Positions 49,761-58,229 are shown, counted from the stretch's first letter. The stretch: DNA of 64,000 nucleotides from JACQFV01 sp964593585 (GCA_964593585.1 CAZQIZ010000005.1:1-64000); one strand, 5' to 3'. Numbers and translations are program-made. The notes: a model not told the origin generated them from the sequence alone.

Positions 49761-52358
49761 ATGATGAGCATCTCACACACACGCACCCGCCGGCTTCGGC
49801 CGCTCGTCTGGTTTGTCATGCTGGTTCTGTTCGGGCCGGCCGTAGCATTCGCCGCCGACCTGCCGCGCGCCTGGCAAATCGATCCGGCCGAGGACGCCTT
49901 GTCCAAACCGGCCGTGTCGACCGACACCGTGCCCGGCTCCAACAACGTCGTCGATATCATCCACATCACCCCCGATGTCTGGGCCGCGACCGCCAAGGGA
50001 CCGAGCCGTCTGACGCTGCCGGGAGAACAGTGGCTGACCTATGACACCACCGATGGCTTGCCGTCCCTTCAAGTGCCGGCGATGGGCGTCTTTCCCAACG
50101 GCGCCTGGTCCGCGACCAGCCATACCGAAGTGCGCGATGGCCGTGTGGTGACCTGGGGGGATGGCCTTTACCGCTTCAATGAGGTGAGCGAGGAGTGGGA
50201 GCGACGGACCCCGTCAAACGATCAGGCCTCCGGACCGTTTCAGTTGGCCTACGATCTGGCCTATGCGCGCGGCCGTCTGTTCGCCACCTGCTTTGCCGGC
50301 GGACTGCTGGTCAGCGACGATGATGGTCTTACGTGGGAAAACATCTTCGCCGACGGCACCGCCCGCTCGGATTTCGAGAACAAGACCTTCAACGATCTGA
50401 ACAATCGCTACTTCGCCGCGGTGGTCGACTCGACCCGTCCCGACTCCCTGGCGCTGTGGGCGGGAACCGCCTACGGCATCAACAAGATGATTTTCCTGAC
50501 CGACACGCTCAAGCCGCGCGGCAAGGTCTTTCATGACCTCTATCTCGACGGGGCTCGTCTGTACGCCGCCACCGACGACGGCATGTCACGCACGCCGGAC
50601 CGCGGCGGCAGTTGGCGCACCTACAATGCGCTTTACGATGGCTTCCCGTCCGATTACGTCATCTCAACCGCCGCCAAGGGCGACACCTTCTGGGTCGGTC
50701 TAGCCAGTCCTGACAACGATTCCGGATTGGGGCTTGCCTACAGTTTCAACAACGGACGCGACTGGACGGTCACCCAGCCCTTCCACGCCACCGGCCCGGG
50801 GCGACGTCCGCGGGACATCGCGTTGACACCCGGCCGCGTCTGGGTTGCATGCGAGAACGGTGGAGTGATCTACGCCGACATGCCCGGTGTTGTGTGGGAA
50901 AACGCCCTCGGCATCGACGCGTATTCGCTTCTGCCCGCGCCGCCGGATGATCCGGAGACTGTTTTCATCGGCACCGATGTCGGCATCTACGCCTGGCCGG
51001 TGGCGGGACCGCCGTTGCCCGGCGCTACCATGCCGATCGGCATCGAAGCCGACTCCATCGGACAGAGGGTGATCGGCATGGGATACCAGCAGACGCCCTG
51101 CACAACCGCCTTTGATTCCGTGATCTGGGCGCTCTGTGAGCCCGGCAGCAACGGATTCGGCACCGCGGGGTTTGCGATCAGCGCCGATGGCGGCGAGACT
51201 TGGGATGTCTCATCGCGCCGACTCGGTGTGCGCGATGTGGTCTTTGAGGGCTGCCGTTATTGGCTGGCCACCGACAGCGGCTTGGCCGAAGGCGACATCC
51301 GCAATCTCGACAGTCTCATGTTCACCGCCTCATACAGGAACATGGTCAATAACAAGCGCATCGGCGCCCAACCGCTGTCGCTGGAAGCCGAGATCGGCGA
51401 AGATGACCTGACCGGCGCCGATGTCCTCAAGACCCTCTGGGTCGGCACCGACTCGATGATGGCGCGTACGCTGGACAAGGGCATCACCTGGGGCGTGGTC
51501 TTCTCCAACCCCAATCCCAACGACTTCGATCTGCTTGAGTTCTTCCGCTATCGCGACGATGACACCGCCATCGCCGGGTTCGAGCAACTCTCCGGCAATT
51601 TCATCACCGCGATCGGCTTCCAGCCGGGCGGGCGCGGCACCATCTGGGCGGCCACCCAGGCCACCGGGCAGGGGCGTTTCGCCAACATCTTTACCGGATC
51701 GAAGGAGAAAGATGGCCTCTCGGTGACGCGCGATGCGGGACGGACCTGGTCGGTGCCGCTCACCGGCCATCAGATCTGGAACTTCGCCTTCGATGGCGCC
51801 ATCGTCTGGGCCGCCTCCTCGCAGGGGCTGCTCTACTCGCCCGATAACGGCGTCTCGTGGGACACGATCAACACCTTTACCGATCCCGAAACCGGCGCGG
51901 TCATCGACTCGACCACCGAGGTCTTCGCGGTCGAACTGGTGGGCAATGAAATCTGGGTCGGCACCGCCAACGGCATGGCGATCCTGACACGCAACGGTCA
52001 GACCAAGGCGGTGCGTCGTGGCTTCAAGTCCGTGCAGCCGGGTGCGGCGGGCGGCGAGGGAGGGGCGTATGCCACGCCCGTGCCGTATTCGCCCAACATT
52101 TCCTCCGGCGGCATCCGCTTCCATTACACGCCGCCGTCCGACGGCCCGGTTACTATCAAGATTTACGATTACGCCAACAATCTCGTTAAGACCGTCACCG
52201 ATGGCGCGCTGCGCGAAGGGGCACGGCAATACGACGAGCTCGACATTTGGGATGGACGCAATGGCGAGGGAGAGGTCGTCGCCGTGGGCACCTACTTCTT
52301 TGTCATCGAATACTCCGGCGGCGAGACGCACTGGGGTAAACTGGTGGTGATTCCGTGA
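49761..52358 (+). CDS. Secreted beta-propeller protein with C-terminal FlgD-like Ig domain
   Basis: The protein has 865 residues. It has a Sec signal peptide (MMSISHTRTRRLRPLVWFVMLVLFGPAVAFA, cut near AFA-AD). About 730 residues then show repeated short blade-like units: VWAATAKGPSRLTLPGEQWLTYDTTDGLPS, LLVSDDDGLTWENIFADG, GMSRTPDRGGSWRTYN, FAISADGGETWDVSS, LSVTRDAGRTWSVPLTG. These are the Asp-box/BNR-type or two-component-regulator-type propeller units. It ends with a FlgD-like Ig domain (GPVTIKIYDYANNLVKTVTDG, LDIWDGRNGEGEVVAVGTYFFVIEYSGG, WGKLVVIP). Probably exported and surface attached. ATG 49761 or 49764. Two PorV-like genes follow immediately. Confidence 0.85.
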   Translation: MMSISHTRTRRLRPLVWFVMLVLFGPAVAFAADLPRAWQIDPAEDALSKPAVSTDTVPGSNNVVDIIHITPDVWAATAKGPSRLTLPGEQWLTYDTTDGLPSLQVPAMGVFPNGAWSATSHTEVRDGRVVTWGDGLYRFNEVSEEWERRTPSNDQASGPFQLAYDLAYARGRLFATCFAGGLLVSDDDGLTWENIFADGTARSDFENKTFNDLNNRYFAAVVDSTRPDSLALWAGTAYGINKMIFLTDTLKPRGKVFHDLYLDGARLYAATDDGMSRTPDRGGSWRTYNALYDGFPSDYVISTAAKGDTFWVGLASPDNDSGLGLAYSFNNGRDWTVTQPFHATGPGRRPRDIALTPGRVWVACENGGVIYADMPGVVWENALGIDAYSLLPAPPDDPETVFIGTDVGIYAWPVAGPPLPGATMPIGIEADSIGQRVIGMGYQQTPCTTAFDSVIWALCEPGSNGFGTAGFAISADGGETWDVSSRRLGVRDVVFEGCRYWLATDSGLAEGDIRNLDSLMFTASYRNMVNNKRIGAQPLSLEAEIGEDDLTGADVLKTLWVGTDSMMARTLDKGITWGVVFSNPNPNDFDLLEFFRYRDDDTAIAGFEQLSGNFITAIGFQPGGRGTIWAATQATGQGRFANIFTGSKEKDGLSVTRDAGRTWSVPLTGHQIWNFAFDGAIVWAASSQGLLYSPDNGVSWDTINTFTDPETGAVIDSTTEVFAVELVGNEIWVGTANGMAILTRNGQTKAVRRGFKSVQPGAAGGEGGAYATPVPYSPNISSGGIRFHYTPPSDGPVTIKIYDYANNLVKTVTDGALREGARQYDELDIWDGRNGEGEVVAVGTYFFVIEYSGGETHWGKLVVIP

Positions 52359-52372
52359 GGGGCGCATACGCA

Positions 52373-53383
52373 ATGACTCAGACCCTTGGCACTCGTCGTT
52401 GGATCGCCGCATTGACGGCGGCGCTGGCGTTCTGGCCGGTGGGCGTGGCGGCACAGGAGGACGGCGGCCAGCCGGGCGCGATGCTGGATTGGAGCGTCGG
52501 CGCGCGCGCCGTCGCCATGGGCTCGGCCTTCACCGCCACCGCCGAAGGCCCCAGCGGCTCCTGGTGGAACCCGGCCGGGATCGCGCAGACCCGTCAGGAC
52601 GCCATCGAAATGGCGCTGCGCAAAATGTCCTTCGACCGGCAGGCCGGATATGTCAACTACATCCATCCCTTCGGCCGCGAGGAAGCGGCGATGGGGTTCT
52701 CGTGGATCTACGCCGGTGTCGGCGACATCTTCGCCCGCGACATCGACGGCCAGATCGGCGGTGAGATCTCCGATTACTCCAACGCCTTCGCTTTCACCTT
52801 CGCGCGCCGGTTTACCGAACGAACCGCGCCGACCGCCATATCCCTCGGCGTGAATCTGCGCTATGTCCAGCACAACATCGCCAACATCAGCGCCTACACC
52901 GTCGGCTTCGACCTCGGAGCGCAGTTGCGCCACCGCATGCTCAAGCGCGGCATGGCTGCCGACGCCATCCCCAACGAACTGCGGCTTGGCGTGGCGGTCC
53001 AGCGGCTCAACCAGAAATACCCCTGGACCACCAGCGACTATTGGATCGAGGAAGGGGAATCAGGGGGATCGTCGTTTGATGAGAAATTTCCGGTGGTGGT
53101 GCGCGGCGGAGTGGCGGCGCTTTTGTTCGATGGGCGCGCGCTCGGCGCGGTCGATGTGAAAGTCGACGCCGACCGCGGTGCGACCGTGCACGTCGGCGCC
53201 GAAGGCCGCTTCCGCGAACTGATCGCGGTGCGTGCCGGCGTCGATGACGGCCGTCTCACCTTTGGCGGCGGGGTGGAGCCGCGGGCCTCCAGCCGCGTGC
53301 GTTTTGTGCTCGACTACGCCTTCGCGGTGCAGCCCGATGAGATTGACGCCGAGCATGTCTTCTCGCTGGGTGTGCGCTTCTAA
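52373..53383 (+). CDS. PorV/PorQ-like (UPF0164) outer-membrane beta-barrel protein
   Basis: The protein has 336 residues with a signal peptide (TQTLGTRRWIAALTAALAFWPVGVAAQ). The mature part begins QPGAMLDWSVGARAVAMGSAFTATAEGPSGSWWNPAGIAQ, the conserved N-terminal hook of PorV/PorQ and the UPF0164 family, then amphipathic strands spaced as in a barrel (GYVNYIHPFGREEAAMGFSWIYAGVG, AISLGVNLRYVQHNI, IAVRAGVDDGRLTFGGGVEP). It ends with a Phe, as usual for barrels (HVFSLGVRF). ATG 52373 is preferred; GTG 52355 overlaps the propeller gene by four bases. Likely role: outer-membrane part of a type IX-like secretion or surface-attachment pathway for proteins such as its upstream neighbour; this link is inference. 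Confidence 0.82.
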   Translation: MTQTLGTRRWIAALTAALAFWPVGVAAQEDGGQPGAMLDWSVGARAVAMGSAFTATAEGPSGSWWNPAGIAQTRQDAIEMALRKMSFDRQAGYVNYIHPFGREEAAMGFSWIYAGVGDIFARDIDGQIGGEISDYSNAFAFTFARRFTERTAPTAISLGVNLRYVQHNIANISAYTVGFDLGAQLRHRMLKRGMAADAIPNELRLGVAVQRLNQKYPWTTSDYWIEEGESGGSSFDEKFPVVVRGGVAALLFDGRALGAVDVKVDADRGATVHVGAEGRFRELIAVRAGVDDGRLTFGGGVEPRASSRVRFVLDYAFAVQPDEIDAEHVFSLGVRF

Positions 53384-53398
53384 CGAATGCGGAACGGG

Positions 53399-54325
53399 AT
53401 GTCGACGATGCGATCGCTCACACGCTGTGCCGCCGGACTTGTCATTGCGGTCGTTTCATTGGTTGCGACGACCCGGAGCGCCGCGGCGCAGTCGAGCGCG
53501 ACCGACCCCACCGGTTTTCGCTTCCTGACCATCGGCGGCGGCGCCCGCGCGGTGGCGCTGGCCGAAACGATGGTCGCCGACGCCGAAGATCCCTTCGCCA
53601 CGGAGTACAATCCCGCCGGATTGGTCGGTATTCCGAAGACCGTCCTCTCGTTTGTCCATAACGTCTATTTCCAGGACACCCGCGGCGAATACCTCGCGGT
53701 GGCGGTGCCTTGGCAGAAGTGGTCGTTCGGCGCGCGGGTGGCCTACCTGGGCACCGGCGATATCCCCCGGCGCACCGGCCCCTCGCAGGACCCGATCGGT
53801 TACTACGATGCAGCCAGCGGCATCTTCCAGGCCGCGATCGGCCGTATGGTCGATGAGCGGCTCTCGGTCGGGCTGTCGGCCGCGTATGTGCTCGAGCACA
53901 TCGAGTCAGAGACCGCGCAAAACGCCATCCTCGGCCTGGGGGCGCGGTACCGAATCCATCGCAACTTTCACTTCGGCATCGCCTTCACCAACGTCGGCCC
54001 CAAGGCCAAGTTCATCGAGCGCGAGTTCAAGATGCCCAACCGGGTCCACGTCGGCGGCGCCTGGAGCCGTGAACAACTCTCTCTGCGCGGCGAGTTTTTT
54101 GCGGCCGAGGACGAAAACCTGCACTGGCATTTCGGCAGCGAGTACACCCCCGATCCGCGTCTGGCGCTGCGCGCGGGAGTGCGCCTCGGCTATGACACCC
54201 AGACCTTCAGCGCCGGCGCCGGCATTCGCACCGCCGATCAGCGCTTCGGCGTCGATTACGCCTTCGCGCCCTACTCCGACGATCTGGGCAGCACCCACCG
54301 CTTCGGCCTGACTGTGCGTCCGTAA
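53399..54325 (+). CDS. Second PorV/PorQ-like outer-membrane beta-barrel protein
   Basis: The protein has 308 residues with a signal peptide (STMRSLTRCAAGLVIAVVSLVATTRSAAAQ). The mature start is GFRFLTIGGGARAVALAETMVADAEDPFATEYNPAGLVGI, again the family hook, followed by strands (LSFVHNVYFQDTRGEYLAVAVPWQKWSFGARVAYLGTG, RLSVGLSAAYVLEHIESE, GARYRIHRNFHFGIAFTNVG). It is clearly related to, but not a recent duplicate of, the protein encoded before it. ATG 53399 was chosen for the signal peptide; 53387 and 53408 are other in-frame ATGs. It ends in a strand with a C-terminal Pro (RFGLTVRP), so a barrel-insertion signal is weaker. Confidence 0.82.
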   Translation: MSTMRSLTRCAAGLVIAVVSLVATTRSAAAQSSATDPTGFRFLTIGGGARAVALAETMVADAEDPFATEYNPAGLVGIPKTVLSFVHNVYFQDTRGEYLAVAVPWQKWSFGARVAYLGTGDIPRRTGPSQDPIGYYDAASGIFQAAIGRMVDERLSVGLSAAYVLEHIESETAQNAILGLGARYRIHRNFHFGIAFTNVGPKAKFIEREFKMPNRVHVGGAWSREQLSLRGEFFAAEDENLHWHFGSEYTPDPRLALRAGVRLGYDTQTFSAGAGIRTADQRFGVDYAFAPYSDDLGSTHRFGLTVRP

Positions 54326-54344
54326 TCGCCCTCCGCCTTTGGTG

Positions 54345-54375
54345 TTGACGCTTCCGGCGGTTGGCGGTTTATAAC
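54345..54375 (+). promoter_or_regulatory. Promoter of the four-gene membrane module, close to the ATG
   Basis: TTGACG (54345-54350) is followed after 17 bases by TTTATA (54368-54373), or after 19 by TATAAC (54370-54375). The ATG at 54380 is only four to six bases beyond, so the transcript would begin at or just after the ATG. No ribosome binding site is present. Confidence 0.5.
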
Positions 54376-54379
54376 CCGC

Positions 54380-55243
54380 ATGCGCCGGCGGCTCCGTGTT
54401 CTGACAGCCCTCTCGCTTTGCGGCTTCCCGGCCGTGGCGATGGCCGGGACGCGTGATGTCACACCGGCGCTGGTCGTTCAGACTCAACGCCTGCCCGAAC
54501 TCATCGCAATTGTCCTGGTCATCGCCGCGGCCTTCATCGCCGGCCGGCTGGTGAAACGGCGCGGCGCGCCGGCGCTGCGTCCCCTGCCGCCGCTTGATGC
54601 CCTGCCCGATGCTATCGGACGCGCCACCGAAACCGGCACGCCGGTGGTCTACATCACCGGCTGGGGGGGCGACATGGGACGTCCCACCACCATGGCCTCG
54701 ATGCAGATTCTCTCGCATGTGGCCCGACAATCCGCGCAGTACAATTGCCGCCTGCTGTTTCCCAGCCACGATCCGGTGATCGCGCAGGTCGCCGATGACA
54801 CGATCACGCAGGCGGCCTCGCTGGCGGGACGCCCGGAGTGGAAGGCGCTGACCGCCGCGACCTTCGTCACACAAAGCCAGTTCGGCTACGCCGCCGCGAT
54901 CGAGGGAATCGTCGCGCGCGAACATCCCGGCGCGGTCCTGCTTCTGGGCACCTTCGAGGGCGAGGCGTTGATCCTCGCCGAGGCGGCGCATCGCTCCGGC
55001 GCGGTCACCATTGCCGGCACCGATTCGACCATCCAGCTGTCGTTTTTCCTGGTCGCCTGTGACTACACTCTGATCGGCGAGGAGCTATTCGCGGCCTCGG
55101 GTGTTCTCTCCGGCGATGCGCGCACCCTCGGCGCGCTCTGGGCGCAGGACTGGCTGAAGTACCTCGCGCTGGCCATCCTGCTCTGCGGCGCTCTGGTCCT
55201 GCGGCTTGCCGCCTATGACGCCGGTCCGTGGCTGGCGAAATGA
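54380..55243 (+). CDS. Membrane module protein 1 (DUF6754-like): TM, Rossmann-like domain, TM
   Basis: The protein has 287 residues. A signal-like start (RRRLRVLTALSLCGFPAVAMAG) is followed by a helix (LPELIAIVLVIAAAFIAGRLV) and a soluble alpha/beta region of about 170 residues: TPVVYITGWGGDMGRPTTMASMQILSHVARQSAQYNC, RLLFPSHDPVIAQVADDTI, AVLLLGTFEGEALILAEAAHRSGAVTIAGTDSTIQLSFFLVACDYTLIGEELFAA. It ends with a helix (LALAILLCGALVLRLAAYD). I think it matches the DUF6754 group from memory, but I am not certain. It is the first of four genes that overlap or nearly touch. Catalytic motifs are not recognisable. Function unknown; it probably makes a membrane complex with its neighbours. Confidence 0.7.
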   Translation: MRRRLRVLTALSLCGFPAVAMAGTRDVTPALVVQTQRLPELIAIVLVIAAAFIAGRLVKRRGAPALRPLPPLDALPDAIGRATETGTPVVYITGWGGDMGRPTTMASMQILSHVARQSAQYNCRLLFPSHDPVIAQVADDTITQAASLAGRPEWKALTAATFVTQSQFGYAAAIEGIVAREHPGAVLLLGTFEGEALILAEAAHRSGAVTIAGTDSTIQLSFFLVACDYTLIGEELFAASGVLSGDARTLGALWAQDWLKYLALAILLCGALVLRLAAYDAGPWLAK

Positions 55244-55250
55244 ATCGACG

Positions 55251-55880
55251 ATGAATCTCCTGCGCGACCGCCTCACCATTCTGACCGCCGCCACCGCCGG
55301 TGTCTTCATGGTCGTGCAGTACTTCGTCACATCGCCGGGGATGGATGCGACCTACCGCGCCATTCTCAACTGGATGCAGGTGATCTTCGCCTGCGCCTTG
55401 ATGGTCGGCATCGCCGCGGTGGTGAAAAACCACTTCGTCCGCCTCCGACGCCGTCCCGCCGAACGGCTGTATTCGCTGGTGCTTTTGGCTTCGGTGGCGG
55501 CGATGGCGCTGATGGGGTTTTCCGGCGGCATCGATCAGGGCTCGTCGTTTCTTTGGGCCTTCAATCATCTGCAGGCGCCGATGCAGGCCACGGTCTTTTC
55601 GCTTCTGGCCTTCTATGTGACCTCGGCGGCCTTCCGCGGATTCCGCGCCCGCTCGGTGGAGTCGGCGGTGCTCATCGCCGCCGGGTTGATCGTACTCATC
55701 GGGCGAGTCCCATTGGGCGAGCAGATCAGCGCGCAATTGCCGGCGGTGGCCGAGTGGATTGTCAATGTGCCGGCGCTGGCCGCCAAACGCGCCATCCTGA
55801 TCGGTATCGGGCTGGGAATGGTCGCCACCGCCCTGAAAGTCATCGCCGGCGTCGAGCGCACCTACTTGGGGGGACGGTAG
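55251..55880 (+). CDS. Membrane module protein 2: polytopic membrane protein
   Basis: The protein has 209 residues and about six helices (LTILTAATAGVFMVVQYFVTS, VIFACALMVGIAAVV, LYSLVLLASVAAMALMGF, MQATVFSLLAFYVTSAAF, SAVLIAAGLIVLIGRV, AILIGIGLGMVATALKVIAG). A basic loop (KNHFVRLRRRPAERLY) marks the cytoplasmic side. No family motif recognised. It begins seven bases after protein 1 and is followed by a one-base gap before protein 3, so translation is probably coupled. The pattern of Arg/Lys-rich loops suggests both ends are cytoplasmic. No enzymatic residues stand out. Confidence 0.68.
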   Translation: MNLLRDRLTILTAATAGVFMVVQYFVTSPGMDATYRAILNWMQVIFACALMVGIAAVVKNHFVRLRRRPAERLYSLVLLASVAAMALMGFSGGIDQGSSFLWAFNHLQAPMQATVFSLLAFYVTSAAFRGFRARSVESAVLIAAGLIVLIGRVPLGEQISAQLPAVAEWIVNVPALAAKRAILIGIGLGMVATALKVIAGVERTYLGGR

Positions 55881-55881
55881 G

Positions 55882-56682
55882 GTGCGCGCGCGCCGGATCA
55901 TCTTTGCGCTGCTGGCGATCGTGATGATCGCCGTCATGATTTGGCGGCCGCGGCTGCCGATCACCGTCACCGATTCCACCCGCGCCGTCTTCGCCATGAT
56001 CGAAGCGCTCGACTCGAACGCGGTGGTGATGATCTCCTTTGATCACGAGGCCTCCAGTCTGCCCGAGATCGGTCCGATCGGCGCGGCCATCGCCGATCAC
56101 TGCTTCCGTCGCGGCATCAAAGTGGTCGGGCTGGCGCTGTTTTCTGAAGGAAATGCCATCGGCTATGACCTGCTCTCCCGCCGCGCCATACGGCAGGGGA
56201 GAGAGTACGGCGACGACTGGATCTACCTCGGCTTCCGTCCGCAGTACACCGCCGCCATCCTCGGAATAGGGGAGAACATCGGCGATGTCTTCGCCACCGA
56301 CTATCTCGGCGCGCCGCTGTCCCGTCTGCCGCTGGGCGCGCATGTCCGCAACTACGAGGACATCGATCTGGTGGTCTCGGTCGCCGATGGGTCGATGCCG
56401 ACCTATTGGATCGAATACGCCGCCAATCGCTACGGTGAAAAGGTCGTCGCGGCGCTCTCGGCGGTCATGGTAACCTCGTTTACGCCCTATCAGGAATCCG
56501 GGCAACTGGCCGGCATCCTCACCGGATTGAAGGGCGCCGCTGAATACGAGCAACTCCTGCAATCGCCCGCCGCGGGTGTGCGTGGCATGGCGGCGCAGTC
56601 GGCCGCGCATGTGCTGATCGCCTTCCTCGTGCTCTGGGGCAACATCGAGGCATGGCGCTCCCGCAAACGGAGGGCCGCCTGA
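55882..56682 (+). CDS. Membrane module protein 3: TM, Rossmann-like domain, TM
   Basis: The protein has 266 residues with a start helix (IIFALLAIVMIAVMIWRP), then a soluble alpha/beta domain of about 190 residues (TRAVFAMIEALDSNAVVMISFDHEASSLPEIGPIGAAIADHCFRRGIKVVGLALFSEGNAIGYDLL, DDWIYLGFRPQYTAAILGIGENIGDVFATDYLG, DLVVSVADGSMPTYWIEYA), and a final helix (VLIAFLVLWGNIEAWRSRKR). The order TM-soluble-TM mirrors module protein 1. The conserved-looking end SGQLAGILTGLKGAAEYEQLL may be a dimer or partner site. GTG 55882 follows the previous stop by one base. Unknown function; the soluble domain should lie outside the cytoplasm. Confidence 0.68.
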   Translation: MRARRIIFALLAIVMIAVMIWRPRLPITVTDSTRAVFAMIEALDSNAVVMISFDHEASSLPEIGPIGAAIADHCFRRGIKVVGLALFSEGNAIGYDLLSRRAIRQGREYGDDWIYLGFRPQYTAAILGIGENIGDVFATDYLGAPLSRLPLGAHVRNYEDIDLVVSVADGSMPTYWIEYAANRYGEKVVAALSAVMVTSFTPYQESGQLAGILTGLKGAAEYEQLLQSPAAGVRGMAAQSAAHVLIAFLVLWGNIEAWRSRKRRAA

Positions 56683-56683
56683 G

Positions 56684-57274
56684 ATGTGGTGGGAAACCAC
56701 GATCACCGCGCTGCTGACGCTGGCCATCTACACCATTCTGGTCGGCGACAATCCGATCTACAAATTCGCCGAGCATCTCCTGCTGGGTCTGTCGATCGGG
56801 TACTCGCTTGTGGTGACGGTCAAATCGATTCTGATCCCGCAGACGATCTCGCCGCTGGGAGAGGGCCAATGGGCGGCGTTGATCCCGGTGATTCTCGGCT
56901 CGGCGATGTTTCTGCGTGTGCATCCCCGCCTGGCCCCCTGGTCGCAGATTCCGCTCGCGCTCTTGATCGGCGCCGGCGCAGGCGCGGCCATCCCGGCGAT
57001 GATGCAGGCACGGGTGCTCAAGCAGACCGCCGCCACCATCTCCGGCAGTGGCAGCGTCGATGGCGTGATCATTTTGTTGGGCGTGCTGGTGACGCTGATG
57101 TATTTCGTCTTCACCTGCCGTCACACCGGCGCCTGGGGCCGGGCCGCCGTCGCCGGGCGGTACTTTATGATGATATTCTTCGGCGCCACCTTTGCGTATA
57201 CGGTAATGTCACGCATGGCGCTCCTGATCGGGCGTCTCGAGTTCCTACTGTCCGACTGGCTCGGCGTGATCTGA
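56684..57274 (+). CDS. Membrane module protein 4: polytopic membrane protein
   Basis: The protein has 196 residues and about six helices (TITALLTLAIYTILVGDNP, AEHLLLGLSIGYSLVVTV, AALIPVILGSAMFL, IPLALLIGAGAGAAIPAMMQA, GVIILLGVLVTLMYFVF, YFMMIFFGATFAYTVMSRMALLIGRL). It ends with GRLEFLLSDWLGVI. The helix before the end contains FGATFAYTVM, a smooth small-residue stretch that could pack in a pore or ring. No family recognised. ATG 56684 directly follows the stop of protein 3, with one base between. With proteins 1-3 it looks like a membrane complex of two polytopic and two TM-anchored subunits. Confidence 0.68.
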   Translation: MWWETTITALLTLAIYTILVGDNPIYKFAEHLLLGLSIGYSLVVTVKSILIPQTISPLGEGQWAALIPVILGSAMFLRVHPRLAPWSQIPLALLIGAGAGAAIPAMMQARVLKQTAATISGSGSVDGVIILLGVLVTLMYFVFTCRHTGAWGRAAVAGRYFMMIFFGATFAYTVMSRMALLIGRLEFLLSDWLGVI

Positions 57275-57297
57275 TCCGATGCACGGAACCCACGACG

Positions 57298-57441
57298 ATG
57301 ATCTGCCCCCGCTGCCGCCGCGCCATGGTCGAGCAAAAGCGGGTCTTCCACGGACGCCGCAAATGGATCTGCCCGGTCTGCAAGAAGGTCCGGTTTCAGA
57401 GCGTGCGCCCTCCCCGATCGCGCAAGCCCGAGCACGAGTAG
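57298..57441 (+). CDS. Small zinc-ribbon peptide overlapping the DUF72 gene
   Basis: A 47-residue reading frame, too short for most gene finders, encodes MICPRCRRAMVEQKRVF, then WICPVCKKVRFQSVR and a basic tail. The CPRC and CPVC knuckles 21 residues apart form a typical zinc ribbon. It is read in a different frame from the DUF72 gene, and any standard start for DUF72 must lie at or upstream of 57363, so the two frames overlap by about 80 bases. It follows module protein 4 by 23 bases and may be a cofactor or regulator; function unknown. Confidence 0.55.
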   Translation: MICPRCRRAMVEQKRVFHGRRKWICPVCKKVRFQSVRPPRSRKPEHE

Positions 57442-58229
57442 CCCGTCGGTATCCGGAGGTCCGTGTCGGCACCAGCGGCTACTCCTTCGCCGACTGGGTG
57501 GGCTCCTACTATCCCGCCGGGATCGCGCGCGGCCGCATGTTCGACCACTACGCCACCGATTTCGACACCGTCGAAATCAATTCCACCTACTACGGCATCC
57601 CGAGCGCGAAGGTGTTCGCCAACATGGAACGCAAAAGCCCGCTGGCGTTCGAGTTCCTTGTCAAGACCCACGGCAGCTTCACCCACCAGCGCGACCAGGC
57701 CGAAGCCAACATTCCGTCGCTTCTGGAGGCGGTCGCGCCGTTGCGCGAGGCCGGCAAACTGCGCGGCCTGCTGGCCCAGTTCCCGTACTCCTTCCGCCAT
57801 GCCCCCGCCAACCTCGACTATCTGCGTCGCCAGAATGACCGACTGGCGGGAATCCCGCTGTTCGTCGAATTTCGTCACGACAGTTGGCTGCGTCCGGAAG
57901 TGAAGGAGGCGTTGCGTCAGGCGCACATCGGCTACTGCAACGTCGATGAACCGCCCCTGCCGCATCTGCTGCCCCCCGAAGCCGCGGCCACCACACCGGT
58001 GGGGTACATCCGTCTCCATGGACGCAACGCCGCGCAGTGGTGGGAGGGCGGCGCCGAGCGGTACAACTATCAATACAGCGACGACCAACTGCGCGAATGG
58101 GTCGGACGTCTCGACTCCCTGCGCGCCCAGACCGACCGCATCTACGTCTTCTTCAACAACTGCCACCTCGGCCGCGCCGTCCGCGACGCCCACCGCTTCC
58201 TCGAACTGCTGGGCGAGGAAGACGCGTGA
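57363..58229 (+). CDS. DUF72 (YecE-like) protein
   Basis: TIM-barrel protein of 288 residues of the DUF72 family, found widely next to nucleic-acid and central-metabolism genes; its activity is not established. The family start is VRVGTSGYSFADWVGSYYP, followed by FDTVEINSTYYGIPSAKVFANM, FEFLVKTHGSFTHQRD, LAQFPYSFRHAPANLDYL, PLFVEFRHDSWLRPEVKEAL, YIRLHGRNAAQWW and YVFFNNCHLGRAVRDA. Residues upstream of position 30 in this frame are not conserved. The first standard start upstream of the conserved part is ATG 57363 (or 57279), so the real start overlaps the zinc-ribbon frame; the true start may differ. The gene ends 192 bases before the next one. Confidence 0.85.
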   Translation: MDLPGLQEGPVSERAPSPIAQARARVARRYPEVRVGTSGYSFADWVGSYYPAGIARGRMFDHYATDFDTVEINSTYYGIPSAKVFANMERKSPLAFEFLVKTHGSFTHQRDQAEANIPSLLEAVAPLREAGKLRGLLAQFPYSFRHAPANLDYLRRQNDRLAGIPLFVEFRHDSWLRPEVKEALRQAHIGYCNVDEPPLPHLLPPEAAATTPVGYIRLHGRNAAQWWEGGAERYNYQYSDDQLREWVGRLDSLRAQTDRIYVFFNNCHLGRAVRDAHRFLELLGEEDA

